Assembly (NCBI GenBank): GCA_964503045.1
Contig: CAZCZI010000007.1
Coordinates: forward strand, 80,948 to 144,947
DNA length: 64,000 nucleotides
Direction of reading: 5' to 3'
Source of the DNA: CAYZJR01 sp964503045
GTDB lineage: Bacteria > Cyanobacteriota > Vampirovibrionia > Obscuribacterales > Obscuribacteraceae
Shown: positions 44,821 to 52,929 of the stretch, piece after piece
Numbering within the stretch: position 1 is the stretch's first letter
How the letters are laid out: every line of letters begins with the position of its first letter
Program-made: the position numbers and the translations under genes
Notes under the pieces: generated by a model
What the model was told of the DNA's origin: nothing
Databases searched by the model: none
What the model saw: only the letters and a program-made list of their open reading frames with translations

Positions 44821-45978
44821 TCAGTTGGTGATTGAGCGGTCTTCGTCAGACTTTAGAACGTCAACAATGCGCGTTCGCACATCCGCTAATTCGGGCGGCA
44901 AATTTTCTTTCGAGAATCCGGCATCGATCTCTCTCGCTATGCCTTCCAATTTCAACAACCACTGCTCGCGCGAATCACCATTCTGTTCCTCCAAAAGTTG
45001 GCGACCGGATTGCGCGATTCGAGCAGCACGAGCAAGTGGCCCAAGTGACACTTCCTCCACTGCATGCATGAGAGTTGTATTCTGCGAATTCTTCAACAAC
45101 GGGCTCAAACATTCACGGGCAGTTGCTTGATCTTCTTTTGAAGGAACCGCCAAAATGATCGACCACAAATCTGCATCTGTCGGATCTTTCCTTCCCGACA
45201 GAACCGCTGCTGCCGACAACAATCTTTGCATTTTTACGATGCGGCGATCGCTTAATGATACTCCCGCTTGACGCAGTTGGCGAATTGCATGAGCGATCTG
45301 ATTGCGCATGCCTGAGACATCGCACTTTCTTGCTGCCTCAGCTAAAAGTTCGATGTCACTCATCGATGCATCAGCAGTCAATGCGCTGTGATCTGCAGAC
45401 CAACCTCCTTCGAGAAGATCTTCCAATCGCGAATCGGGAATTGGTTCTGTGAAGACATGAACTAGAAAACGATCGGCAAATGCAGACAGCGGATCGCCCT
45501 CAGGAAGACGATTGGATGCGCCGACGCAAATGCGCAAAGGGCATGGAATCGCGGTGTGACCGCGTCTGAAGACGCGCTCTTGCAGAATTCCCAAAAGTGT
45601 GTTGAGAATTGCAGTAGAACCCAAAAAGATTTCATCGATAAATGCAATTTCTGCTTCTGGAAGCATTCCACTCGTCTGTGTTTCGACGATGCCCTCTTTT
45701 AACTTCCTGAGATCGACTGGCCCAAAGATCTCACTTGGCTCTGTGAAGCGACCGATAAGGTACTCGAAGTATTTGCCGCCTGTCGATCGCGCGATACGTC
45801 TGACGGCTTCGCTCTTGGCTGTTCCTGGCGGTCCGATGACGAGAACGTGCTCTCGTGCGACGGCTGCCAGTGCGATTGTTTCTACCAAACCCTGGCGCTC
45901 GACCAGACCTTTTGCCGCGTGATCGATGGCGGCATGCAAAGCGGCGGCTGCCGCCTCTAGTGATCTTTCCTGGACCAT
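44821..45978 (-). CDS. MoxR-type AAA+ ATPase of the ternary conflict operon
   Basis: The protein has 385 aa. It has Walker A GPPGTAKS (residues 49-56), Walker B IAFIDE (Asp115, Glu116), sensor-1 Asn156 in GASNRLP and an arginine finger at Arg170 in ADRF. This is the MoxR/RavA branch, whose members act as chaperones that assemble or activate a vWA-domain partner. AAGGTGA before the ATG at 45978 sets the start; a TTG at 46002 is an alternative. The C-terminal part (MRNQIAHAIRQLRQAGVSLSDRRIVKMQRLL) is the usual helical lid. It is the first gene of a four-gene operon running to 39759. Confidence 0.9.
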   Translation of the reverse strand: MVQERSLEAAAAALHAAIDHAAKGLVERQGLVETIALAAVAREHVLVIGPPGTAKSEAVRRIARSTGGKYFEYLIGRFTEPSEIFGPVDLRKLKEGIVETQTSGMLPEAEIAFIDEIFLGSTAILNTLLGILQERVFRRGHTAIPCPLRICVGASNRLPEGDPLSAFADRFLVHVFTEPIPDSRLEDLLEGGWSADHSALTADASMSDIELLAEAARKCDVSGMRNQIAHAIRQLRQAGVSLSDRRIVKMQRLLSAAAVLSGRKDPTDADLWSIILAVPSKEDQATARECLSPLLKNSQNTTLMHAVEEVSLGPLARAARIAQSGRQLLEEQNGDSREQWLLKLEGIAREIDAGFSKENLPPELADVRTRIVDVLKSDEDRSITN

Positions 45979-46125
45979 AACATCACCTTGTTCAGAGATC
46001 AAACATTATAAGCTGCCGAGCTGTTGTGTGGGTATAAACGTGAAAGAGGTGACGGTGGCAGACGATCATTTTAGCAACAAGCATAGAGAGGACGAAACCG
46101 AGAACTGCATTGAAGGGCGTTTGTA

Positions 46126-46653
46126 ATGAGTGATGAAATTTCAATTAGAACGCTGTCGCAGAGCGATGCAGCACAGTTCTTCAGGCTGAGATTGGAAGCA
46201 CTTCAAACCTCTCCCTCTTCTTTTGGCGCCTCATATCAGGAAACGCTAGATGGTGGCGCCGAAAAACTGGCTGAGCGACTAAAACAAACTGATGATGTTT
46301 TCGTGCTTGGCGCATTTTTGAAAGGCGAACTTGTTGGAATTCTCGGCTTCGTTCGCAATGAAGGTTTGAAGGTCAAACACAAAGGATTCATTTGGGGAGT
46401 CTATGTAACTGCGAAAATGCGCAGAGCAGGTCTTGCCCGAAGACTGGCTGAAGACGCCATCGAACGTGCTCGATCACTTGGATTGGACCAAGTACATCTT
46501 TCAGTTACCGTTTCAAATCATGGTGCTATCAAACTCTACGAATCCTTGGGATTTGAAAAATATGGGACTGAGCCTGCTGCCATTAGGATTGGTGCCGAAA
46601 CATTCGACGAGTACTTGATGGTGCTGAGGCCTGTTGTGCTCGTTTCGCGTTAA
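46126..46653 (+). CDS. GNAT N-acetyltransferase
   Basis: This 175-aa acetyltransferase has VYVTAKMRRAGLARRLAEDAI (acetyl-CoA loop RRAGLA) and VSNHGAIKLYESLGFEKYG near the end, typical of small-molecule or protein N-acetyltransferases. AAGGG precedes the ATG. It is divergent from the MoxR operon with about 150 bp between starts. No substrate can be named, and nothing ties it to the conflict operon beyond adjacency. Confidence 0.87.
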   Translation: MSDEISIRTLSQSDAAQFFRLRLEALQTSPSSFGASYQETLDGGAEKLAERLKQTDDVFVLGAFLKGELVGILGFVRNEGLKVKHKGFIWGVYVTAKMRRAGLARRLAEDAIERARSLGLDQVHLSVTVSNHGAIKLYESLGFEKYGTEPAAIRIGAETFDEYLMVLRPVVLVSR

Positions 46654-46922
46654 TTCTGAACGCGCACAAGTCGGCAATGTGTAACAAACGCAAGGATGTT
46701 TCGGACATTCGGGCTCTGGTAAGCGATTGAGCAGTCTATCGAAATTGCAGCAATCAACCAAAAATGTTAGCGAGGTGAAATAGGTGTTTTTGTATGGAAA
46801 TGCGCCAATGAAGTGCGCAAGGCTGTCGGCAACTTGCAGAAAGTGAAGTAGGCAATAGCCGGCGTCGATTCCCAATGATGGGCTCGTGATACAATTCTCG
46901 TTTCTGACGAGGAGTGATCAAG

Positions 46923-47735
46923 GTGCCTATCAAGGTCTGCGTCGCCGGCATTACAGGCTGGACGGGACGCTGTGTCGCTCAAGCAATTATCAAGGCAAAT
47001 GATTTGCAATTGGCTTCCGGTGTCGCGCGCAAATCTGCAGGCAAGGATGTCGCAGACGTGCTCGGTATCGAATCGGGCTGTGACGGCACAAAAGTATTTG
47101 GAGACATCCGCACGGCTTTGAAAAACGAGACAGATGTCTTCGTCGATTTTACAAATGCTGAAGCCGTCAGAGAAAACGTTTTGACGGCTGTGTCGTGTGG
47201 TGTTTCCGTAATCGTAGGCACGTCAGGATTGACAGCGAAGGATTACGATGACATCGCCGCCGAAGCAAACAAGAATTCCGTTGGAGTGATCGCTTGTGGT
47301 AACTTCTCTATAACAGCGGCTCTCGCCAAGCACTTTTCACTGATTGCTGCAAAGTTTCTTCCTCAATGGGAGATTATTGACTATGCAAGCGCATCAAAGA
47401 TTGATGTGCCAAGCGGCACTGTGCAAGAGCTTGCCGAACAAATGGCAAAGGTGCGAAAGAATGTAATAGGCAGAAAGCTTGATGAGTTGCATGGTCCCAT
47501 TGAAACTCGCGGAGCCCAGATAGCTAACACTCCCGTTCACTCACTGAGATTGCCTGGCTATGTCATTAGCTTCGAGACAATATTTGGTTTGCCCAATGAA
47601 AGGCTGACGATACGTCATGATAGTGGCGCCGGTGCAGAACCATATGTGGATGGAACGCTCTTGGCTATTCGAAAAGTTGCCAAAGTGAAAGGAATAGTTC
47701 GCGGAATGGATACGCTGCTCTTCTCTGAAACATAA
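46923..47735 (+). CDS. dapB: 4-hydroxy-tetrahydrodipicolinate reductase, variant
   Basis: This is a 270-aa lysine/DAP-pathway reductase. It has the Rossmann loop VAGITGWTGR, VDFT, VGTSGL, CGNFSIT and the C-terminal HSLRLPGYV segment. The catalytic region reads IIDYASASKIDVPSGT; the K-x-D-x-PSGT part is conserved, but the His-His usually placed eight or so residues before it is replaced by Ala-Ser. Either this subfamily uses another proton donor or the enzyme has a changed substrate. GAGGA stands nine bases before the GTG at 46923; the GTG at 46914 overlaps that ribosome site. No other lysine gene lies in the window. Confidence 0.82.
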   Translation: MPIKVCVAGITGWTGRCVAQAIIKANDLQLASGVARKSAGKDVADVLGIESGCDGTKVFGDIRTALKNETDVFVDFTNAEAVRENVLTAVSCGVSVIVGTSGLTAKDYDDIAAEANKNSVGVIACGNFSITAALAKHFSLIAAKFLPQWEIIDYASASKIDVPSGTVQELAEQMAKVRKNVIGRKLDELHGPIETRGAQIANTPVHSLRLPGYVISFETIFGLPNERLTIRHDSGAGAEPYVDGTLLAIRKVAKVKGIVRGMDTLLFSET

Positions 47736-48054
47736 CTCCAATTTGGAACGAACTCTTGATTTTGACGCCGAAAATTGCAGAGGTGAAAAACCCGCCCGGT
47801 ACATTTCCTGGAACGAGCATACTCGCAATCCAAGCACAGGCAGCCGCCATGCACAAGTAACTAATGAAAGTCAGTCAAGAACTTGTCGTTTTGCATTCAT
47901 CGGTTGCGATCTTTTGCTCGCACTCAAGCCATTCATATGATCAATTGCATTTTGATCAACTCCTGAAGTAACTCATGCAAGATTTCGCTTCTGGACGCCC
48001 AATCATATAAGAAAGTAAAACCTAGGTTTAATTGAGATGAAATGATGGAACCTA
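47736..48054. other. Intergenic region of about 320 bp with a gene relic
   Basis: The region has no intact gene. Its first part carries the GlsB-like remnant on the minus strand. The second part is AT-rich, with ATGATCAATTGCATTTTGAT near 47937 and AATCATATAAG near 48001, and probably contains the promoter of the secreted protein at 48055. Confidence 0.5.
47764..47870 (-). pseudogene. Relic of a GlsB/YeaQ/YmgE-type small membrane protein
   Basis: The minus strand encodes AWIASMLVPGNVPGGFFTSA followed by IFGV. That is almost exactly the central signature of transglycosylase-associated (GlsB/YeaQ/YmgE) membrane proteins: GWIASxLVPGxxPGGFxxxIxFGIxG. The N-terminal helix is altered, and right after FGV the frame continues as KIKSSFQIG and loses the second membrane helix and its GG motif. 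No ribosome site is seen. The tail end also runs into the 3' end of dapB. It is best read as a decayed gene with only the core left. Confidence 0.6.
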
Positions 48055-49320
48055 ATGGGTATGTCTCAATTCGTTGAAAAGTTATCCCGTTTAAGAGGCG
48101 CCTGGTTATTATCTGCCGCCTTCACTTTGGCTGCGTATACGTTGCCGCTGATGCCGGTTATGGCGGATGTTCCCTCCAGCTCTGCCAATGATCAAGGGGG
48201 CAACAAACTCTCGGCCAGACAGCTGGAATCACTGGTGACGTCTGGGAAAACAGGTTGTTCGTCAAAGGTTACCGGGTTGACCGGGACAGGACCGAAAATT
48301 TGGATCACGGCACAGCGTGAGCCTGAAGCGACGGAAAAGAACATGAAAATCGATGCTGTCATGTTGGCAAAGTCCATCATTTCCTCAGCCGGCAGCCAGA
48401 TCGATGCGGTTGAAACCGTATTTTCGGAAGAAGGTGGAAAAAACGGCCGCGTAGTTACAGTTTCGAAGGCGCAAATTGACGGTTTTGGCAGTGGTCAATT
48501 GACAGTGGATCAACTGCTTGCCGCTCTGACAGTGGAATATGTGCGCCCCAAGAAACAAATAGAGCTGGAGCCTGGTCCCGAACTTGCCCGCAGACTTCTT
48601 CTTAAGCAGCGCCTTGAAAAACTGCGCGAACAAGGCACAGGAATCAAGCCATTTGAGGCGATTTTTCAGGAAATCGAGGGTCTCGTGAAGGCTGGAGACG
48701 AGGAGAAGATGAACACTCAGCTCTCCTTTCTTGAGAGCCGGGTTGACGGGCAAGAGGAGCAACTCAGGCAGGCGAAGCTGAAGGCGCGCGGATTGGGCGG
48801 GGTTCCAGCCGCTCCCGGAGCCGGTTCTGGCACGCAGGCCCGCACGGGTGTCGGGGTTGCAACAGCCGGAGGCGAGCTACCATCCGACTATCAGCGTGTG
48901 ATGGGAATTTTCCAGAAAGATCATGCCAATATTCTTCGGCAAATCGAAAATAAAGACCGCACGACAGGCGCGAGACTGCGCACTGTGTGCTCTCAAGCAA
49001 GTACGTTATTGGGTCAAAACAAAATAAAAGAGGCTTTTCGATACATTGGCGAGTTTCACCAAGGTGCAATGTCAGCCTTGGGTTACGACCCCTTCGCTCC
49101 ATCCGGCGCGCCTCAAGGAAGTGGCGGTTATAGCAACAGTGGTGGCGGAGGCGGTAGCACTACCTATAACAATAGCGGTGGAGGCGGCTACGGCGGTGGC
49201 GGACCGCCCGGAGGCGGTGGAGGACCACCTTTTGGCGGACCCCCTGGAGGAGGTCCCCCAGGTGGAGGCGGACCACCGTTCGGAGGACCACCTGGCGGCG
49301 GATTTGGACCGCCCCCATAG
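48055..49320 (+). CDS. Secreted protein with Gly/Pro-rich tail
   Basis: The protein has 421 aa. A signal peptide (LLSAAFTLAAYTLPLMPVMA, cleavage near MAD) is followed by a globular part with few motifs, including KPFEAIFQEIEGLVKAGDEEKMNTQLSFLESR, a possible coiled coil. The last 75 residues are a run of Gly, Pro, Tyr and Asn: GGGGYGGGGPPGGGGG, then GGPPGGG repeats. Such tails are disordered and often mediate self-assembly or adhesion. I do not recognise the N-terminal domain. The Ser/Thr kinase gene starts 45 bp later on the same strand, so the two are likely co-transcribed. Confidence 0.78.
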   Translation: MGMSQFVEKLSRLRGAWLLSAAFTLAAYTLPLMPVMADVPSSSANDQGGNKLSARQLESLVTSGKTGCSSKVTGLTGTGPKIWITAQREPEATEKNMKIDAVMLAKSIISSAGSQIDAVETVFSEEGGKNGRVVTVSKAQIDGFGSGQLTVDQLLAALTVEYVRPKKQIELEPGPELARRLLLKQRLEKLREQGTGIKPFEAIFQEIEGLVKAGDEEKMNTQLSFLESRVDGQEEQLRQAKLKARGLGGVPAAPGAGSGTQARTGVGVATAGGELPSDYQRVMGIFQKDHANILRQIENKDRTTGARLRTVCSQASTLLGQNKIKEAFRYIGEFHQGAMSALGYDPFAPSGAPQGSGGYSNSGGGGGSTTYNNSGGGGYGGGGPPGGGGGPPFGGPPGGGPPGGGGPPFGGPPGGGFGPPP

Positions 49321-49364
49321 TGAAATTCGCCATATAATTGATCATCGAAGTAAACGAGGCGTTG

Positions 49365-51209
49365 GTGGACGGCGATGCAAATCTAAAACAGTCGCAAGAC
49401 TCTGTTGAAACGCAGAGCGGTGGTGATGCGTCTAGAAACAAAGATCCGCTGATCGGAACGACCTTAGACGGACGCTTCTACATAGAAGAAGTTCTCGGCA
49501 CGGGCGGCATGAGTGTTGTCTATAAAGCCAAACAGCTTAGAGTCAACAGATACGTCGCCATCAAAACTTTGATTATGCGCCTAGATACCAAACCGGTATA
49601 TCGTGAGCGTTTTCAGCGAGAGATTCAAAGTCTCTGCTCGTTGAATCATCCGCACATTGTCACCGTATATGATTGCTTGATTGGTGATGACGATCACCCT
49701 TACGTGATTATGGACTTCCTGCGTGGACGAAGTCTGGAGGCTCTGATCGAAGAAGATGGACCACTTTCTTTAGATAGGTTCGCACGTATTGCAGTGCAGG
49801 TGTGCAGCGCGCTAGAACATGCCCATCGCAACGGAATCGTGCACCGCGATCTTAAACCGGGCAACGTGGTTTTGCTGGATGAAGAAAATGACTTCGTGAA
49901 AGTCGTAGATTTTGGTCTTGCAAAAATCGGCGAAGACAGCCGTAAGTTGACGAAATCAGGCGAACTTTGGGGCAGTCCGCCCTACATGAGTCCAGAGCAG
50001 TGCATGGGCAAAGAAGTCGATGCGAGATCTGACGTGTATTCTCTTGGTGCCGTCATGTATGAGATGCTGACCGGAAAAGACCCATACCATGAAGCAGTCA
50101 CAGTGTTTGAGCTTATTCAACAGCATGTTGGTGTGCCGCCGCCGCCATGCTTCGTGACCAATCCAAACGTCGTGGTGCCTCCTTCGGTGGAGGAAGTGAT
50201 TCAAAAATCAATGGCGAAAGATCCCGCCGATCGGTATCAGACGGCCGGAGAACTGCGCAATGCATTGGTGAGAGCCTGCACCGGAAACGCCGGGGTCTCC
50301 GGAGATCTGCTGTTGAGAGTGCCGTCATCACCGGAGATTTCTGGAAGTTTTGCTCTGCAAGAACCTGACTCGTATGGAGGCAGTGGTTCTACCCCCGGTG
50401 CCAAGTATTTTGACTTCGCCATGAATCCCTTAGGCAGTGCTGAATTTGAAAGTGTCGGCGATACCAGTCAATACTCAAGTACGCCTCCTGCCGGCAGTTT
50501 AGACGATGCATCTGTTGCTGCATCGTTAATGGCTATAGTATCGCCGACGGTGCCCACCGCTCAAAGCGGACAAGACCCGTGGTCTATAGGTGCTGCACAA
50601 GCATCTCAGGCTCAGATGTCGTCACAAGCACCGGCGCCTCCCGCGCAGCCGCCGCGCCTGCCGACAACTCAAGCGCCAATAGTGGATGGAACCCAATCTG
50701 ATTTGGAGCAATTGAATCAGCTGCGCAAGCCGACGCGGCAAATGGATTCTCCTTCCAGTGCGCAACCACCTAGCAGGCTTCGCCAGTCACTCGATGTGCC
50801 TCCTTCTGCAAATATGGTGACCATTCCAGTTATCATCGCGATATTTTGTATCGCGGCTGCTGGCGCCTATTTCGGTGTGACGTTTTTGGCCGGAAAACAA
50901 GAGCAGAAACCCCCAGCTGAAACTCAACCGGCCCCTGTGGTTGCCACTCCACCAGCGACAGAATCAAAGCCAAAACAGCCTGAAGGCGACAATGATAGCG
51001 ACAAAGACGCTGCTGCTAAAACGACAAAGCGCGTTCGTCCCAAAAATATTGTGCACAGAAGGGAAGACCCTCCCAAGCATCGCACCCAACCTAAACCCGC
51101 GACAGCTGCGGCTCCTCCTGTGAAAAAGAAATCTGACGGCGGCAAGGGCGGAACACCTTGGGCTGATCTCCTCAACGCCAAAGATCCCCCGAAAAAAGGC
51201 AAAAACTAA
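49365..51209 (+). CDS. Transmembrane Ser/Thr protein kinase (PknB-like)
   Basis: In this 614-aa protein the kinase domain spans residues 35-300: glycine loop GTGGMS (45-50), Lys67 (VAIKTL), catalytic HRDLKPGN with Asp162 and Asn167, DFG Asp182 and SPPYMSPEQ for the activation segment. All catalytic residues are present. A Pro/Ser/Gln-rich linker of about 170 residues leads to one membrane segment (about 485-510) and a Lys/Pro-rich tail expected outside the membrane. The tail has no PASTA repeats and may touch peptidoglycan or nothing at all. The likely start is the GTG at 49365 with GAGG five bases before; a TTG at 49338 is possible. Confidence 0.9.
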   Translation: MDGDANLKQSQDSVETQSGGDASRNKDPLIGTTLDGRFYIEEVLGTGGMSVVYKAKQLRVNRYVAIKTLIMRLDTKPVYRERFQREIQSLCSLNHPHIVTVYDCLIGDDDHPYVIMDFLRGRSLEALIEEDGPLSLDRFARIAVQVCSALEHAHRNGIVHRDLKPGNVVLLDEENDFVKVVDFGLAKIGEDSRKLTKSGELWGSPPYMSPEQCMGKEVDARSDVYSLGAVMYEMLTGKDPYHEAVTVFELIQQHVGVPPPPCFVTNPNVVVPPSVEEVIQKSMAKDPADRYQTAGELRNALVRACTGNAGVSGDLLLRVPSSPEISGSFALQEPDSYGGSGSTPGAKYFDFAMNPLGSAEFESVGDTSQYSSTPPAGSLDDASVAASLMAIVSPTVPTAQSGQDPWSIGAAQASQAQMSSQAPAPPAQPPRLPTTQAPIVDGTQSDLEQLNQLRKPTRQMDSPSSAQPPSRLRQSLDVPPSANMVTIPVIIAIFCIAAAGAYFGVTFLAGKQEQKPPAETQPAPVVATPPATESKPKQPEGDNDSDKDAAAKTTKRVRPKNIVHRREDPPKHRTQPKPATAAAPPVKKKSDGGKGGTPWADLLNAKDPPKKGKN

Positions 51210-51313
51210 GGCTGGCAGAAGTTAAATTCAATGCCCAACAACGAAACGCCACAAGAATTGGGAATAAATCCAATGGCGTCCCGACTTTATAGTTTCCCTA
51301 GCCGAGCATTCAC

Positions 51314-52636
51314 GTGACAGCAGAAAACATCTACGCGCTGAAGCAGATCTTGAAACTGCAAGAGAGTTTGCACGGACCATACAGCGAACAATGTGCAACT
51401 GCGCTTGTGCGGTTGGCTGAAGGATATGCAATCCTCGGTGATTTCAAAACTGCAGAATCTTGCTACGGTCGCGCGCTACATATCGAAGAAGGTCTTCACA
51501 ACGAAGAAAACGCTGAGAAGATTCGTTTGGCACTTCTGGAGCTGCGAAAAGACGACGATGAGGATGGCTTGAAAGTAAGTTCCGCTCGCGTGCCGGTGTT
51601 TGTTCCACAAACGCAAGCATTGATGCCTACAGTGTCTACTCCGGCTGCAGCACAAACGGACGAACTTACCGGAGTTGAAACGGCTTGGACCGAACAGTAT
51701 CTCAGGGCTCAGCCGATACCGGACAGAGGACGAGACCCGCTGGATGAGGCCATCCACGTCGCTCAAAATGAGATTATCCGCCTCAAGCAGTCGGCGCAAA
51801 CAACTCGGCTAGCTGACGCGCTCGTGGAGCTCGCCGATCTTTATTCCAAGAAAAAGCAATTAGATCAAATGGAAGTTTTGCTCTTGGAAGCGCTCAAGGT
51901 GCGTGAGGCAGTGCTTGGCTCGAACCACTTGAGTGTCTCTACTGATTTGAAAAACCTCGGTAGACTATACCATGCAACGGGGCGCTTTGCGCTTGCTGAT
52001 AATGTAATAAAACGAGCTCTCGAAATGCGCGAAGCTCAGCTTGGACCCTATCATCCGCAAGTCGCCGACATTGCCGAAATTTACGCGAAACTGATGCGAA
52101 AGACAGATCGCGAGCAAGAGGCGCAAGAACAAGAAGCCCGCGTCGCAGAAAGTCGAGCTCGTCATAAATCGGACTGGGAAGCCTACAAGAAAGCCGCTCT
52201 CAAAGCAATGGACGACAGAAACTTCTTTGAAGCTCAAGCAATGTGGCTGGCTGCACTGGAAGAATCGGCCGACTTCGAACAAGAAGATCCGCGCGTCATT
52301 ACCACACTCGAAAATCTCGCCGAAGTGTATTGGAAGCGCGGAAAGTACGAGAAGGCAGAACCACTCTGCAAACGAATTCTGCACGTGTCAGAGAGGCTCT
52401 TAGGCAAGAATCACATCGATGTTGCGCTCGCTGCAAACAATCTTGCTCTCGTGTGCGAGCGGCAGGGAAAATACACCGAGGCAGTGCTGCTGTACAAAGA
52501 AGCATTGACCATTAAGGAAGAGTTGCTTGGAGTCGACAACCCAGATGTGCTTGCGACCCGCGAGATGCATAACTCCGCAAAACAACTCGCTCATAAGCAG
52601 CTGGAAAGAAAAATGCAAAAGACTAATTTGCAATAG
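51314..52636 (+). CDS. TPR protein, kinesin-light-chain-like
   Basis: The protein has 440 aa and no signal peptide. At least four TPR units of 42-residue spacing, the TPR_12/kinesin-light-chain style, are visible: YSEQCATALVRLAEGYAILG, DALVELADLYSKKKQLDQM, STDLKNLGRLYHATGRFALA and VALAANNLALVCERQGKYTEA. A charged region (KTDREQEAQEQEARVAESRARHK) lies between them. It begins with a GTG about 105 bp after the kinase gene. TPRs are protein-binding scaffolds; a link to the kinase is suggested by position only. Confidence 0.85.
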   Translation: MTAENIYALKQILKLQESLHGPYSEQCATALVRLAEGYAILGDFKTAESCYGRALHIEEGLHNEENAEKIRLALLELRKDDDEDGLKVSSARVPVFVPQTQALMPTVSTPAAAQTDELTGVETAWTEQYLRAQPIPDRGRDPLDEAIHVAQNEIIRLKQSAQTTRLADALVELADLYSKKKQLDQMEVLLLEALKVREAVLGSNHLSVSTDLKNLGRLYHATGRFALADNVIKRALEMREAQLGPYHPQVADIAEIYAKLMRKTDREQEAQEQEARVAESRARHKSDWEAYKKAALKAMDDRNFFEAQAMWLAALEESADFEQEDPRVITTLENLAEVYWKRGKYEKAEPLCKRILHVSERLLGKNHIDVALAANNLALVCERQGKYTEAVLLYKEALTIKEELLGVDNPDVLATREMHNSAKQLAHKQLERKMQKTNLQ

Positions 52637-52851
52637 CGAAAATTTCGAGTAACTTTAAAATCAATTGTTTTTTCTTTGGCAGACTGTGTCTTAGCTTTTG
52701 CTTTCACTACTTTTGTTCCAGCAATATGTGCATTCTTGCTTGAACCGTCAGGTTCATATGCAAGCGAATACTGCGGCGTATTTAGCATCACCAATAGTGT
52801 CAGTGCAAAGACCTGCGATCTGGCGAGTATAAAACTCCGTTCGAAATTCAT
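52591..52851 (-). CDS. Small secreted protein, 86 aa
   Basis: GGGAGGAT lies six bases before the ATG at 52851. A signal peptide (SQVFALTLLVMLNTPQYSLAYE) is followed by a basic mature part (VVKAKAKTQSAKEKT) with a pair of cysteines near the end (YCKLVFCIFL) and another (SSCL). Its last 46 bases overlap the convergent end of the TPR gene. No family is recognised; the strong ribosome site and signal peptide make it likely real. Confidence 0.55.
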   Translation of the reverse strand: MNFERSFILARSQVFALTLLVMLNTPQYSLAYEPDGSSKNAHIAGTKVVKAKAKTQSAKEKTIDFKVTRNFRYCKLVFCIFLSSCL

Positions 52852-52929
52852 TGAGAATCCTCCCGGTGCGGTGACGACCCGGAAGGCGAGTGGCTTTTGA
52901 ATGAGTTCCGCTTGTTGCAGAGCCTGTTG

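Noticed and set aside
47665..47856. Minus-strand open frame of 63 codons as an intact gene
   Set aside because: Only its first part carries the GlsB-like core; the rest is antisense to dapB and lacks the second helix. Treated as a relic.
52676..52900. Plus-strand open frame of 74 codons after the TPR gene
   Set aside because: It is antisense to the small secreted protein gene, which has the better ribosome site and a signal peptide.
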